From: JAEUJM01 sp044221555
GTDB lineage: Bacteria > Actinomycetota > Acidimicrobiia > Acidimicrobiales > DATDAH01
Reading direction: 5' to 3'
NCBI GenBank assembly: GCA_044221555.1
Contig: JBGAOY010000001.1
Location: 976,921 to 1,040,920 of the forward strand
Length of the DNA stretch: 64,000 nt
The position numbers were made by a program, and so were the translations under genes. Shown here in pieces: positions 51,457-60,449 of this stretch. The notes beneath the pieces were generated by a model. That model saw only the letters and a list, made by a program, of their open reading frames with translations. It had not been told where the DNA came from and ran no database searches. Within the stretch, counting starts at the first letter, position 1. Every line of letters starts with the position of its first letter.

Positions 51457-53829
51457 TTGGCCGCCCCCCACACCACCGCCGACCCCGTCACCAGGCCCGC
51501 GCGCGTGCCGCCGTCCAGCGACCGGTTCTTCGTGTGGGCGATCGCGGGGCTGGCCGGTGTCGGTGCCGCCCTCAGCGGGGCCGAGCCCACCGGCTGGTGG
51601 CTGAGCGACCTGCTCTGGACCGCGGGGTTCGCCGTGGTGGTCGTGCTGGCGGCGGCCAAGGCACGGCGCTGGACGTGGCTGGTGCTGGGCGGCGTCACCG
51701 CCACCGCCGCCCAGGGTGGCGTGCAGTTGGCCATCAGCCTGCTGGCCCTCGTGCTCGCCTTCGTGGGATCGGCGTCGGACCGCCACACCCAGCGGTTCGG
51801 CCCGCTCCTCGGCGCCACGGTCGGCGGCCTCGCCATCCAGGTGCTGGTCCGCCTCAACGAGATCGAGCCCACCGGCGCCACCGCCCTGATCGCCGCCGCC
51901 GCCACCGTCCCCGTCCTGGTGTCGGGCTACCGGCGGTCCACCGATCGGGTGCGCCGGGTGGTGCACTGGTCGATCGCGGCCGCCGTGGTGTTCGCCCTGC
52001 TCGCCGCGGTCGGGCTCGCGGTGGCGACGCTCACGGCCCGCCCCGACCTCACGTCCGGCATCAACCAGGCCCAGAACGGCTTCGACGCCGCCCGCAACGG
52101 GAAGGGCACGGTGGCCGCCCGCCGCCTGGGCCGCGCCGCGGCGTCGTTCGGGACCGCCCACGACACGCTCACCGCGCCCTGGGCCCTCCCGGCGCGGGTC
52201 GTGCCCCTGCTCGGCCAGCAGGCCGCCGCGGTCCAGATCGTCTCCGGCGAGGGCGCCGCGCTGGCCGCGTCGGCGGCGTCGGCGGCCACCGAGGCCGACA
52301 TCGACAACCTGCGCTTCCAGGACGGCGCCATCGACCTCGACCTGGTGGCCTCGTTCGAGGGGCCCCTCCGCGACGCCGAGGCCGCGCTGCAGTCGGCGTC
52401 GACGTCGGTCACCGACGTCCAGTCGCCGTGGCTGATCCAGCCGCTGGCGGCCCGGGTCGACAAGTTCGACCGCGAGGTGGACGACGCCCTCCCCGACGCA
52501 CAGATCGCCATCCAGGGCGTCGACCTGGCCCCGGCGCTGCTCGGCGGCGAGGGCACGCGCCACTACTTCATCGCCTTCCTCACCCCCAGTGAGAACCGCT
52601 CGCTCGGCGGCTTCATGGGCAGCTTCGGGGAGCTCACCGCCACCGACGGCGACCTCGAGCTCACCCGCTCGGGCAGCATCGAGGACGTCGAGCTGCCGGC
52701 CCGGGCCAACGGCGCCACCCTGTCGGGCCCGCCCGCCTACCTCGCCCGGTACGAGCGGTACGACATCGCCAATTACATGGGCGACGCCGGCATCTCCCCC
52801 GACATGCCCATGGTGGGCGAGGTGATGTCCGAGCTGTACCCCCAGGCGGGGGGCCAGCCGGTCGACGGTGTCATCACCGTCGACCCGGTGGCGCTGCAGG
52901 CGTTGCTCACGTTCACGGGGCCCATCACTGTGACCGGCTACCCCGAGCCCCTCACCTCCGAGACCGCCGCCGACATCCTGCTGCGCCAGCAGTACCTCAC
53001 CTTCGACCAGCGCTCCGACCGCAAGGACTTCCTGGAGGAGGCCACCCGGAAGACCTTCGACCTGCTCACCAGCGGCGACATCCCGGGTCCCCGCCAGGTC
53101 ACCGACGTCCTCGGCCCCATGGTCGACCAGGGCCGCCTCATGGCCTACAGCTCGGCCGGCGCCGAGCAGTCGTTCTTCGAGCAGTTGGGCCTCGACGGCG
53201 CGTACCCCCGCCCCCACGGCGGCGACCTGGTGGGCCTGAACACGAACAACAAGGCCAACAACAAGATCGACATCTTCATGCAGCGGTCGATCGACTACCG
53301 GGCCGAGTACGACCCCACCACCGGCGAGGTGCACGCCACCGCGACCATCGACATCACCAACAACGCGCCGCCCAGCGGCCTGCCCGACGTGATCCTGAGC
53401 AGCGGCGACCGCATCCGCGGCGGCGACACCCCCCTCGGCACCAACGGCATCACGTTGTTCTTCTACACGCCGCTGCTCCTCGACGACGGCGTGGCCCGGT
53501 CGGCCCTGGGTGAGGGACCGCTGTCCCTGCAGGCCGAGCGGGAGTTCGGCATGTCGGTGTACACCGGGCGTTTCAACATCCCGGCGGGCCAGACCCTCAC
53601 GCTCGTGCTCAACCTGTCCGGCACCATCGAGCCGTCCGACACCTACCGCCTCACGGTGGCCAACCAGCCGATGGTGAACCCCGACAACATGACCGTCACC
53701 GTGACCCCGACGGCGGGCTACACCGCCCGACCGACCGACGGTTTCGAGATCCTCGACGACGGCTCGGCCACGACCACGGTCGACACCGCCGACGGCGATC
53801 AACGCCTGCGCCTGTCCCTCGACCCCTGA
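51457..53829 (+). CDS. DUF4012 membrane protein
   Basis: 790 residues from a TTG at 51457 (a GTG at 51508 is the alternative). About six membrane segments in the first ~200 residues (FFVWAIAGLAGVGAAL, LLWTAGFAVVVVLAAA, LAISLLALVLAFVG, ALIAAAATVPVLVSGY, WSIAAAVVFALLAAVGLAVATL), then a helical region with Ala-rich repeats, then the DUF4012 core: LGGEGTRHYFIAFLTPSENRSLGGFMGSFG, VDGVITVDPVALQALLTFTGPI and NNKANNKIDIFMQRSIDYRAEY. The core should lie outside the cell. DUF4012 proteins of Actinomycetota are often found beside capsule/wall glycan genes; their biochemical role is not established. Confidence 0.85.
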   Translation: MAAPHTTADPVTRPARVPPSSDRFFVWAIAGLAGVGAALSGAEPTGWWLSDLLWTAGFAVVVVLAAAKARRWTWLVLGGVTATAAQGGVQLAISLLALVLAFVGSASDRHTQRFGPLLGATVGGLAIQVLVRLNEIEPTGATALIAAAATVPVLVSGYRRSTDRVRRVVHWSIAAAVVFALLAAVGLAVATLTARPDLTSGINQAQNGFDAARNGKGTVAARRLGRAAASFGTAHDTLTAPWALPARVVPLLGQQAAAVQIVSGEGAALAASAASAATEADIDNLRFQDGAIDLDLVASFEGPLRDAEAALQSASTSVTDVQSPWLIQPLAARVDKFDREVDDALPDAQIAIQGVDLAPALLGGEGTRHYFIAFLTPSENRSLGGFMGSFGELTATDGDLELTRSGSIEDVELPARANGATLSGPPAYLARYERYDIANYMGDAGISPDMPMVGEVMSELYPQAGGQPVDGVITVDPVALQALLTFTGPITVTGYPEPLTSETAADILLRQQYLTFDQRSDRKDFLEEATRKTFDLLTSGDIPGPRQVTDVLGPMVDQGRLMAYSSAGAEQSFFEQLGLDGAYPRPHGGDLVGLNTNNKANNKIDIFMQRSIDYRAEYDPTTGEVHATATIDITNNAPPSGLPDVILSSGDRIRGGDTPLGTNGITLFFYTPLLLDDGVARSALGEGPLSLQAEREFGMSVYTGRFNIPAGQTLTLVLNLSGTIEPSDTYRLTVANQPMVNPDNMTVTVTPTAGYTARPTDGFEILDDGSATTTVDTADGDQRLRLSLDP

Positions 53830-53883
53830 GGCAGGTGGCGACGACACCCCCGCTGGGCACGGCCGCGGCCGACCGTGCACCGG

Positions 53884-53889
53884 TAGGTT
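53884..53889 (+). promoter_or_regulatory. -10 hexamer TAGGTT, leaderless start
   Basis: TAGGTT with a 6-nt spacer to the ATG at 53896. Confidence 0.5.
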
Positions 53890-53895
53890 GAGGGC

Positions 53896-54795
53896 ATGGA
53901 CATCGCCATCACCGGCTCGACCGGGCTCATCGGCGAGGCGCTGCGCACCTCGCTCGTGGCCGACGGCCATCGGGTGGTGCGAGTCGTGCGCCGCTCACCC
54001 GACGGCGCCGACCAGATCGGGTGGGACCCCGATGCCGACCGTCTCGACCCCGCCGACCTCGCCGGCCTCGACGCCGTGGTCCACCTGGCCGGTGAGGGCA
54101 TCGCCGAGAAGCGCTGGTCCGACGCCCAGAAGGCCCGCATCGAGACCAGCCGCACGCGGGGCACCGACCTGCTGGCCCGCCGGCTGGCCGAGGCGTCCGA
54201 CGGCCCGCGCGTCCTGATCAGCGGTTCCGCCATCGGCTACTACGGCGATCGGGGCGACGAGGTGCTCACCGAGGACTCGGGCCCCGGCACCGGGTTCCTC
54301 GCCGGCGTGTGCCAGAAGTGGGAGGCGGCAGCCGACCCCGCCCGCCACGCCGGCATCCGGGTGGCCCACCTCCGCACCGGCATCGTCCTCGACGCGCACG
54401 GCGGGGTGCTGGCGAAGCAACTGCCCCTGTTCAGGCTCGGCCTGGGCGGGCGCATCGCCGGTGGGCACCAGTACATGAGCTGGATCACCCTCGCCGACGA
54501 GGTCGCCGCCATCCGCTGGCTGCTCGACCGCGACCTCGACGGCGCCGTCAACCTCACCGCTCCCGCGCCGGCCACCAACCGCGAGTTCACCGAGGCCCTG
54601 GCGGGTGCGCTGCACCGGCCCGCGTTCCTCCCCGTCCCCTCGTTCGGCCCCAAGGTGATCTTCGGCGGCGAGTTGGTCGACGAGCTGCTGCTGGCCGGCC
54701 AGCGGGTGCTCCCCGAGCGCCTCACCACATCGGGCTTCGCCTTCGCGCATCCCACCCTCGCGCCGGCGCTCGAGGCGGTGCTGGCCGAGCGATGA
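53896..54795 (+). CDS. TIGR01777-family SDR epimerase-like protein
   Basis: 299 residues. NAD(P)-binding TGSTGLIG at residues 6-13, VVHLAGEGIAEKRWSDAQK, the ISGSAIGYYGDRG active-region segment and MSWITLADEV are all hallmarks of the TIGR01777 (YfcH/SulA-like) group of extended SDR proteins. Full length, no defects seen. Cytosolic; the natural substrate of this group is unknown. ATGA overlap with the phosphatase gene downstream. Probably housekeeping rather than part of the tailoring set. Confidence 0.9.
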   Translation: MDIAITGSTGLIGEALRTSLVADGHRVVRVVRRSPDGADQIGWDPDADRLDPADLAGLDAVVHLAGEGIAEKRWSDAQKARIETSRTRGTDLLARRLAEASDGPRVLISGSAIGYYGDRGDEVLTEDSGPGTGFLAGVCQKWEAAADPARHAGIRVAHLRTGIVLDAHGGVLAKQLPLFRLGLGGRIAGGHQYMSWITLADEVAAIRWLLDRDLDGAVNLTAPAPATNREFTEALAGALHRPAFLPVPSFGPKVIFGGELVDELLLAGQRVLPERLTTSGFAFAHPTLAPALEAVLAER

Positions 54796-55430
54796 CCACC
54801 GCCCGCCGGGTGGCGGCGTTCGACTTCGACGGCACGCTCACCCCTCGCGACACCCTCGTCCCCTTCCTCGCCCGCCTGTACGGCCGGCGCCGGCTGCTCA
54901 CCCACGCGGCCGCGGTGGGGCCGCCCTGGCGCCGGGACCCCGACGTCCACCGCCGCGACGAGCTCAAGGCCCAGCTGCTGCGGCGCCTGACCACCGGCGA
55001 CGACCCCGAGCGGGTGCAGGCCGCCGGCGAGCGCTACGCCGGCCAATTGGCGACGACGCTGCTGCCGGACATGGTCGAGCAGGTGGAGCGGCACCGGCGC
55101 GCCGGCCACGAGGTGGTGGCGGTCTCGGCGTCGCTCACGGTCTACCTGTCCCCCCTGCTGCGCGATCGGCTCGGCTTCGACGAGGTGATCGCGGTCGGGC
55201 TCGAGGTGGGCGCGGACGGCCGCCACACGGGTGAGATGCTCGGGCCCAACGTGCGCGGCCCCCAGAAGGCCGTGCTGCTCCGGCGCTGGCTGGCGGAGAC
55301 GGGCGCCGACGACGACGTCGAGTTGTGGGCCTACGGCAATTCGTCGGGCGACGCCGAGCTGCTGGCGATGGCGGACCACGCCGCCCTGGTCGGGGGCCGC
55401 GGGACCCGGGAGCTCCCGACCGTCCACTGA
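54792..55430 (+). CDS. HAD-IB family phosphatase (SerB-like)
   Basis: 212 residues. DFDGT at 11-15 holds the nucleophile and acid/base aspartates, VSASLTVYL gives the second HAD motif, QKAVLL the Lys and YGNSSGDAELL the metal-binding acidic motif. The helical cap (FLARLYGRRRLLTHAA...) and length fit HAD-IB hydrolases. These act on phosphoserine-like small molecules, but specificity cannot be read. Translationally coupled to the SDR gene. Confidence 0.88.
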   Translation: MTTARRVAAFDFDGTLTPRDTLVPFLARLYGRRRLLTHAAAVGPPWRRDPDVHRRDELKAQLLRRLTTGDDPERVQAAGERYAGQLATTLLPDMVEQVERHRRAGHEVVAVSASLTVYLSPLLRDRLGFDEVIAVGLEVGADGRHTGEMLGPNVRGPQKAVLLRRWLAETGADDDVELWAYGNSSGDAELLAMADHAALVGGRGTRELPTVH

Positions 55431-55464
55431 GGCGGGGCCCGGCGGAGCGCCGTGGCCGCTCCCG

Positions 55465-55470
55465 TAGCAT
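55465..55470 (+). promoter_or_regulatory. -10 hexamer TAGCAT upstream of the gene at 55479
   Basis: TAGCAT with an 8-nt spacer to the ATG at 55479. Confidence 0.45.
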
Positions 55471-55478
55471 GAACAGCC

Positions 55479-56603
55479 ATGCCCGATCCGGCGACGACGC
55501 CGCGCCCCCCCGCACCGTCGACGGCCCATCGAGCACCGGGGGCCCCCGAGCCCGAGCTCGTGGTGGTCGTTCCCGAAGCGATCGCGCTCCAGCGCACCGA
55601 GACCCTGCTGCGCCTGGTGCGCTGGCTGAGCGCCGAGCTCGAACGACCGCCCACCGTGGTGTGCTGGCAGAGCGGCCCGCTCGTCGCCGCCTTCGCCGAG
55701 GCGGCCCCGGTCATCGACGCCGGCGCCGTCAACCGCCACCTCGGCGCCCGCGCCCTCGCCGCGGCGCGGGTCACGCCCGCGTCACGTGCGCTCAAGACCC
55801 TCCAGCTCCGGCGGGCGCTGGCCCCGCTGGCGGGCTGTGAGCGCTTCCTCCTCGGCGGACCGGACACGATTCCGCTGCTCGAATGGCTGCCGCCGGCCGA
55901 CAACCGGCGGGTCGCGGTGTGGCTCGACGACGACGACACCCAGCGGGTCGACGAGGTGGCGTCCGCGGCCACGTCGTTCCTCGTGGGTGGCGATCGGATC
56001 GGCGCGGCCCTGCGCGAGCGGGGCATCGCCGCCGAGCGCCTGCACCGGGTCGCCGAGCCGCTCCTCGACGCGGCGCCCGACTCCGGCCGCCCCGCGCTCG
56101 CCGACCGGTTGGTGGCGGTGGTCGACACCGGCCCGTCGGCGATCGAGGCGCTGCCCGTGCTCCTCGCGGCGATCAGCGGCGCCGGCGCCCGTCCCCAGCC
56201 CGCCGTCGCCTGGATCCACGAGGACCTCCGGCGCAGCTGGGCCCGGTGGACCGACCCCCGGTTCGCCGGGCTCGAGGGCCAGCTCGTGGACTGGTCGCTC
56301 GACGACTGCGAGGAGCGCGGCGACGACATCGCGGCCCTGGTGCTGCTCGGCTCGGCGACGGGGACACTCGCAGCCGCAGCCACCGCCCGGGGTGTGCCGG
56401 TGCTGACGGTCGGCGCCGGGGACGACTCGGTGGGCATCGACCACGACGACCTGGCCGCACTCGCCGATCGGCTGCGCTCGCTGCTCCGAGACCCGGCGGT
56501 GTGGGCCGAGGCCAGCGCCCAGACGCTGCTGCGCAACGCCCCCCACCGGGTCGATCACGTCGGACGCTCCGTGCTGGCGTCGCTCGACGTGGCCGTCCGG
56601 TGA
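55479..56603 (+). CDS. Degenerate GT-B-like glycosyltransferase homologue
   Basis: 374 residues. After a Pro-rich start, ETLLRLVRWLSAELERPPTVV, CWQSGPLVAAFAEAAPVIDAG and the following helical stretch run parallel to the N-terminal lobe of the glycosyltransferases at 872-6762 (LLRWLRHQTD, WHGGPLLDRYAELTPVRVLDD in the gene at 5527). The second lobe keeps strand/helix spacing (VVDTGPSAIEALPVLLAAI, VPVLTVGAGDDSVGIDHDDL) but lacks the acidic E-x7-E and the WRKAP element. It is likely inactive, or active in another way. It overlaps the NRPS-like gene (GTGA), so it probably works with it. Confidence 0.6.
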   Translation: MPDPATTPRPPAPSTAHRAPGAPEPELVVVVPEAIALQRTETLLRLVRWLSAELERPPTVVCWQSGPLVAAFAEAAPVIDAGAVNRHLGARALAAARVTPASRALKTLQLRRALAPLAGCERFLLGGPDTIPLLEWLPPADNRRVAVWLDDDDTQRVDEVASAATSFLVGGDRIGAALRERGIAAERLHRVAEPLLDAAPDSGRPALADRLVAVVDTGPSAIEALPVLLAAISGAGARPQPAVAWIHEDLRRSWARWTDPRFAGLEGQLVDWSLDDCEERGDDIAALVLLGSATGTLAAAATARGVPVLTVGAGDDSVGIDHDDLAALADRLRSLLRDPAVWAEASAQTLLRNAPHRVDHVGRSVLASLDVAVR

Positions 56604-59452
56604 GCGACCCAACCGTCCCCGAGCTGCTGCAGCGGCGGTGCCAGGCCGCGCCCGGCCGGGTCGCGCTCGATGGCCCCGACGGGTCGCGCACCTTCGACGA
56701 GCTGTGGTCCTCGGCGTGCGTGCTCGCGGGCGCCATCGCCGCCCGGCTCGCCGACGACGACGGCCCGCAGCCCGTCGCCGTGGCCGCCACCGCCGACCGG
56801 GTCGAGCTGGCCGGGGCAGTGGTGGCGGTGATGCTCGCCGGGCACGCCCCGTTGATCCTCGACCCCGATGCCCCCGACGACCTGCAGCGAGAGTGGTACT
56901 GGGCGGCCGGAGCCCGGCTCGTGGTGGCCGACCGGGCCACGGCGATCGCCGCGCACCGCCGCTTCGGCTACGGCACCGTTGCGGTCACCAATCGCCTGCG
57001 GGCCGAGCCGGCCGCGCCGCTGCGGTCGCCTCGGCCGCACGATCCGGCACTGCTCGTGCCCGAGCTGCACCCCGAGGCCGGGGCGGTCGTGCACACCCTG
57101 ACGCACCACGACGTCGTCGCCCGGGCCGCCCGTGATGCGCAGCGGGTGTGGCTCACCGACGACGACCGCCTGGGGCTGCTGGTGCCGCTCTCCGCGCCCG
57201 CCGGCGCCCGAGCCTTCCTGGCCGGCCTGCTGGCGGGGGCCGGCACCGTGCTCCACGACGCCCGCACCCGGGGTTGGAGCGGGCTCGCGTCGTGGCTCGC
57301 CGAGGAGGGGGTGACGGTGGCGGCCCTCACGCCGACGCTGGTGGCGCTCGGTGCGGCGGAACCGGCGACCTCGCTGCCCGACCTGCGGCGGCTGATGCTG
57401 CTGGGCGCCGTCGGCATCGACAATGCGATCGACAACGGCATCGACAACGGCATCGGTGCCGGTGCCGGTGCTCGCTCGGACCGGCGTCCCGGACTCGCCG
57501 GCATCGAGACGGTGGCGCTCGACGAGGGCACGGGTGACGGGCGCGCGGGTGACGAGGGCGCGCCCGGCGCCGACCGGCCGGCCGCCGGAGCGGCTACCGA
57601 TCCCCCGCCCGACGACGAGCTCGAGGCCACCCTCACGTCGTTGTTCCAGGAGTTGCTCGACGTCGGCCCGGTCGACCGGGACGACGACTTCTTCGCGCTC
57701 GGCGGGCACTCCCTGCTGGCGGCACGCCTGCTGGTGCTACTCGAGCAACGGACTGGCCGGCGTCTGCCCATGGCGGTGTTCCTCGAGGCCACCACCGTGG
57801 CGCAACTGGCGGCCGCGCTCGGCACCCAGGCCGGAGCGGCGACGGCCGCGCCCGTGGTCACCATCCAGGCCGGCGACCCCGGCCGCGCCCCCCTGTTCGT
57901 CACCCACGACCTGCAAGGGTCGGCCTGGCGGTTCCGCGACCTGGCCCGCGCCGTCGGTGAGGACCAGCCGGTGTACGGGTTCGAGTCGCCGATGCTCGAG
58001 GGCCGGCTCCGGTTCGCCACCATCGAGGCGCTGGCCGCCCACTACGTGGCCGCGATGCGCGTGGTGGCGCCCCACGGGCCCTACCACCTGTGCGGCTACT
58101 CGTTCGGCGGGATCCTCGCCTTCGAGATGGCCCGGGTGCTCGAAGCCGAGGGCGACACGGTGGCCCTGCTCGGCGTGATCGACGTGGGCCCCGGCTACCG
58201 CGGCCTCGACTACTCGCGCTCGCGGCTACCGCCGCTGCCGTACCTGCGCGATGCGGTGGCGCGGTCTTCCGACGGTCTCCCCCGCTGGGCGGCGCCGCTC
58301 CGCCGCCTCTGGCTCAATCGCTGGGTGCTGGCCCGGCGCTGGCGCCGGGTGCTGCGCGGCGGTGGCACGGTCGCCCCCGAGGAGCGGCTGTGGTTCGCCT
58401 GGTGGGCCCACTGGAGCCTCGTGGGCCCCGACTGGGCGCCGTCACCCTACGGGGGCCGCGTCGACCTGTTCTGGGCCGAGACCACCGCCGGCACCGACGC
58501 CTCGATGGGATGGGGCGGACACGCCCGCGAGGTGTGCGTGCACCCCGTCGCGGGTGCCCACGAGTCGCTCATGGCGCCGCCGGCGGTCACCACCATCGGC
58601 AAGGGGTTGCGGGCGCTGCTCGACCGGCCGGAGGCGACGATCGTGCCCGGGCGCGGCCGGAACGTGTGGAGGAGCACCGCGAACGGTGGTGCGGCCACAA
58701 CCCCTGAGGCCGGCGGCCCACCGCCACGCCGCCGGCGACTGCCCGGGCCGGACCTGGCGCTGTTGCCCCTGCTCCGACCGTTGATCGCGCTCGACGCCCG
58801 GGTCGTGGAGCGCGCGGTCCCCCTGACCAACCAGTCGGTCGACCCGTTCGACGTCCCGTGGGCACCGTCGATCGCGGCCCGGTGGCCGACGGTTCGCGCC
58901 GAGCTCGACCAGTTGCTCGCCGACGGCATCGCCATGCCCCACGTCAACGACGTCCACGGCGGCGGGCAGGGCGCCGAGGGGCCGTGGACCACCTACGTGC
59001 TGTTCTCCTTCGGACGGTGGATCTCGGCCAACGCGGCGCGCTGCCCCGCCACCACGGCGCTGATCGCCGACGTGCCCGACCTCGAGACCGCCGGCTTCAC
59101 CGTCCTGGCCCCGAGCACCCACATCCCGCTGCACCGGGGGCCCTTCCGCTCGCTCCGCTACCAACTCGGGGTGCGGGTGCCCGGACCGCCCGGGGCCTGC
59201 CGGCTGCAGGTGGGCGACGAGGTGATCGTCTGGGAGGACGGCAAGAGCCTGGCCTTCGACGACGCGGTCGAGCACGAGGCCTGGAACGACGCCGACGAAC
59301 CGAGGTACGTGCTGTTCATCCAGACCCGCTGGCCGCTCCCGGGGTGGCGCGGACGGGTGCACGCCGCGATCCACCACCTGCTGGCCCGACCCGTCCGGGA
59401 CCTTCCCGAACGGGTGCGCCGGCTCGACGCCGCCCTCAACCGACCCGGGTAG
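56600..59452 (+). CDS. NRPS-like fusion: remnant adenylation domain, PCP, thioesterase, Asp/Asn hydroxylase
   Basis: 950 residues. Residues 1-~270 resemble the first part of an adenylation domain (VPELLQRRCQAAPGRVALDG, RTFDELWSSACVLAGAIA) but the Gly/Ser/Thr-rich ATP loop is replaced by LLVPELHPEAGAVVHT and the C-terminal subdomain is missing; a repeat-rich linker follows. A carrier domain has FFALGGHSLLAARL with Ser371 for phosphopantetheine. A type I thioesterase has CGYSFGG (Ser501), a following Asp in VIDVGP and a His in GAHESLM. The last ~280 residues are an Asp/Asn-beta-hydroxylase cupin with His845, the SLRYQL Arg and His892. The protein could hold a carrier-bound amino acid, hydroxylate it and release or transfer it. 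GTGA overlap with the upstream gene. Confidence 0.8.
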   Translation: MSDPTVPELLQRRCQAAPGRVALDGPDGSRTFDELWSSACVLAGAIAARLADDDGPQPVAVAATADRVELAGAVVAVMLAGHAPLILDPDAPDDLQREWYWAAGARLVVADRATAIAAHRRFGYGTVAVTNRLRAEPAAPLRSPRPHDPALLVPELHPEAGAVVHTLTHHDVVARAARDAQRVWLTDDDRLGLLVPLSAPAGARAFLAGLLAGAGTVLHDARTRGWSGLASWLAEEGVTVAALTPTLVALGAAEPATSLPDLRRLMLLGAVGIDNAIDNGIDNGIGAGAGARSDRRPGLAGIETVALDEGTGDGRAGDEGAPGADRPAAGAATDPPPDDELEATLTSLFQELLDVGPVDRDDDFFALGGHSLLAARLLVLLEQRTGRRLPMAVFLEATTVAQLAAALGTQAGAATAAPVVTIQAGDPGRAPLFVTHDLQGSAWRFRDLARAVGEDQPVYGFESPMLEGRLRFATIEALAAHYVAAMRVVAPHGPYHLCGYSFGGILAFEMARVLEAEGDTVALLGVIDVGPGYRGLDYSRSRLPPLPYLRDAVARSSDGLPRWAAPLRRLWLNRWVLARRWRRVLRGGGTVAPEERLWFAWWAHWSLVGPDWAPSPYGGRVDLFWAETTAGTDASMGWGGHAREVCVHPVAGAHESLMAPPAVTTIGKGLRALLDRPEATIVPGRGRNVWRSTANGGAATTPEAGGPPPRRRRLPGPDLALLPLLRPLIALDARVVERAVPLTNQSVDPFDVPWAPSIAARWPTVRAELDQLLADGIAMPHVNDVHGGGQGAEGPWTTYVLFSFGRWISANAARCPATTALIADVPDLETAGFTVLAPSTHIPLHRGPFRSLRYQLGVRVPGPPGACRLQVGDEVIVWEDGKSLAFDDAVEHEAWNDADEPRYVLFIQTRWPLPGWRGRVHAAIHHLLARPVRDLPERVRRLDAALNRPG
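57414..57471 (+). repeat. Short tandem repeats in the linker before the PCP domain
   Basis: Repeated ATCGACAACGGC units followed by GGTGCC units encode IDNAIDNGIDNGIGAGAGA. In-frame and low-complexity, consistent with a flexible linker where the rest of the adenylation domain was lost. Confidence 0.7.
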
Positions 59453-59563
59453 CGCAGGCGCAGCGCACGGCCGCGCCGGGCACCGAGGCGAGGCCGGCGC
59501 GCCCCGTCGACGCCCGACCGGCCGATCGGACGTTGCCGACCCGCCCGCCGTGGTGCCGGCGAG

Positions 59564-60325
59564 CTACTTGGGCGGCATCCGGATGCCGCCGTCGAGGCGC
59601 ACGGTCTCGCCGTTGAGGTAGCCGTTGGTGACCAGCTCGATGGCGAGCGACGCGAAGTCGTCGGGGGTGCCCAGTCGCTTCGGGAACAGCACGCTCTGGC
59701 CCAGCGCCTCCTTCTGCGGGTCGGGCAGCAGGCCGAGGAGCGGCGTGTCGATGAGGCCGGGGGCGATGGTGTTCACCCGGATGCCGACCGGTGCCAGGTC
59801 GCGGGCGATGGGCAGGGTCATGCCCACCACGCCGCCCTTCGACGCCGAGTACGAGGCCTGGCCGATCTGGCCGTCGAAGGCCGCGACCGACGCGGTGTTG
59901 ACCACCGCGCCGCGCTCGCCGAACTCGAGCGGCTCGGTGGCGCTCATGGCCGAGGCGACGAGGCGGATGCAGTTGAAGGTGCCCACCAGGTTCACCGCCA
60001 CGACCTTCTCGAACGCGCCCAGGTCGTGCGGGCCACCGTTGCGGTCGACGGTGCGCTGCGCCCAGCCGATGCCGGCGCAGTTCACCAGCACGCGCAGCGG
60101 GCCCAGCTCGCTGGCGGCGACGACCGCGGCCTGCACCTCGTCGGTGTCGGTGACGTCGGCGTGCACGAACACGCCGCCCAGCTCGCTGGCCAGGGGCTCG
60201 CCCTTGTCGTCCTGCATGTCGAGCACCACGACCCGCGCACCCCGGGCGGCGAGCCGACGCGACGTCGCCTCACCCAGGCCGGAGGCGCCTCCGGTGACGA
60301 TTGCGGAAACTCCATCGATGTCCAT
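59564..60325 (-). CDS. SDR oxidoreductase (3-hydroxyacyl-CoA dehydrogenase type II-like)
   Basis: 253 residues. Classical short-chain dehydrogenase: TGGASGLG at 11-18, NCAG, a catalytic Ser in NTASVAAFDG, and YSASK with Tyr159 and Lys163. LDMQDDKGEPLA (Asp at the end of strand 2) points to NAD. The GQIGQASYSASKGGVVGMTLPIARDLAP stretch and the ending GETVRLDGGIRMPPK match HSD17B10-like enzymes of fatty-acid or steroid metabolism. ATG at 60325, 7 nt after TAGTGT. Probably unrelated to the tailoring genes. Confidence 0.9.
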   Translation of the reverse strand: MDIDGVSAIVTGGASGLGEATSRRLAARGARVVVLDMQDDKGEPLASELGGVFVHADVTDTDEVQAAVVAASELGPLRVLVNCAGIGWAQRTVDRNGGPHDLGAFEKVVAVNLVGTFNCIRLVASAMSATEPLEFGERGAVVNTASVAAFDGQIGQASYSASKGGVVGMTLPIARDLAPVGIRVNTIAPGLIDTPLLGLLPDPQKEALGQSVLFPKRLGTPDDFASLAIELVTNGYLNGETVRLDGGIRMPPK

Positions 60326-60332
60326 GACGCCG

Positions 60333-60338
60333 ACACTA
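60333..60338 (-). promoter_or_regulatory. -10 hexamer TAGTGT, leaderless start of the SDR gene
   Basis: Minus-strand TAGTGT with a 7-nt spacer to the ATG at 60325. Confidence 0.5.
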
Positions 60339-60449
60339 GGCAGTTCCCCCACCGCGGTCGAAACGGCCGTCCGGGCGGCGACCGGGTCGCGGCGCGGGCG
60401 CCCCGCGGACGACCTGGAGGGGTACACCGCCTACGCTGCACCTGCGGAC

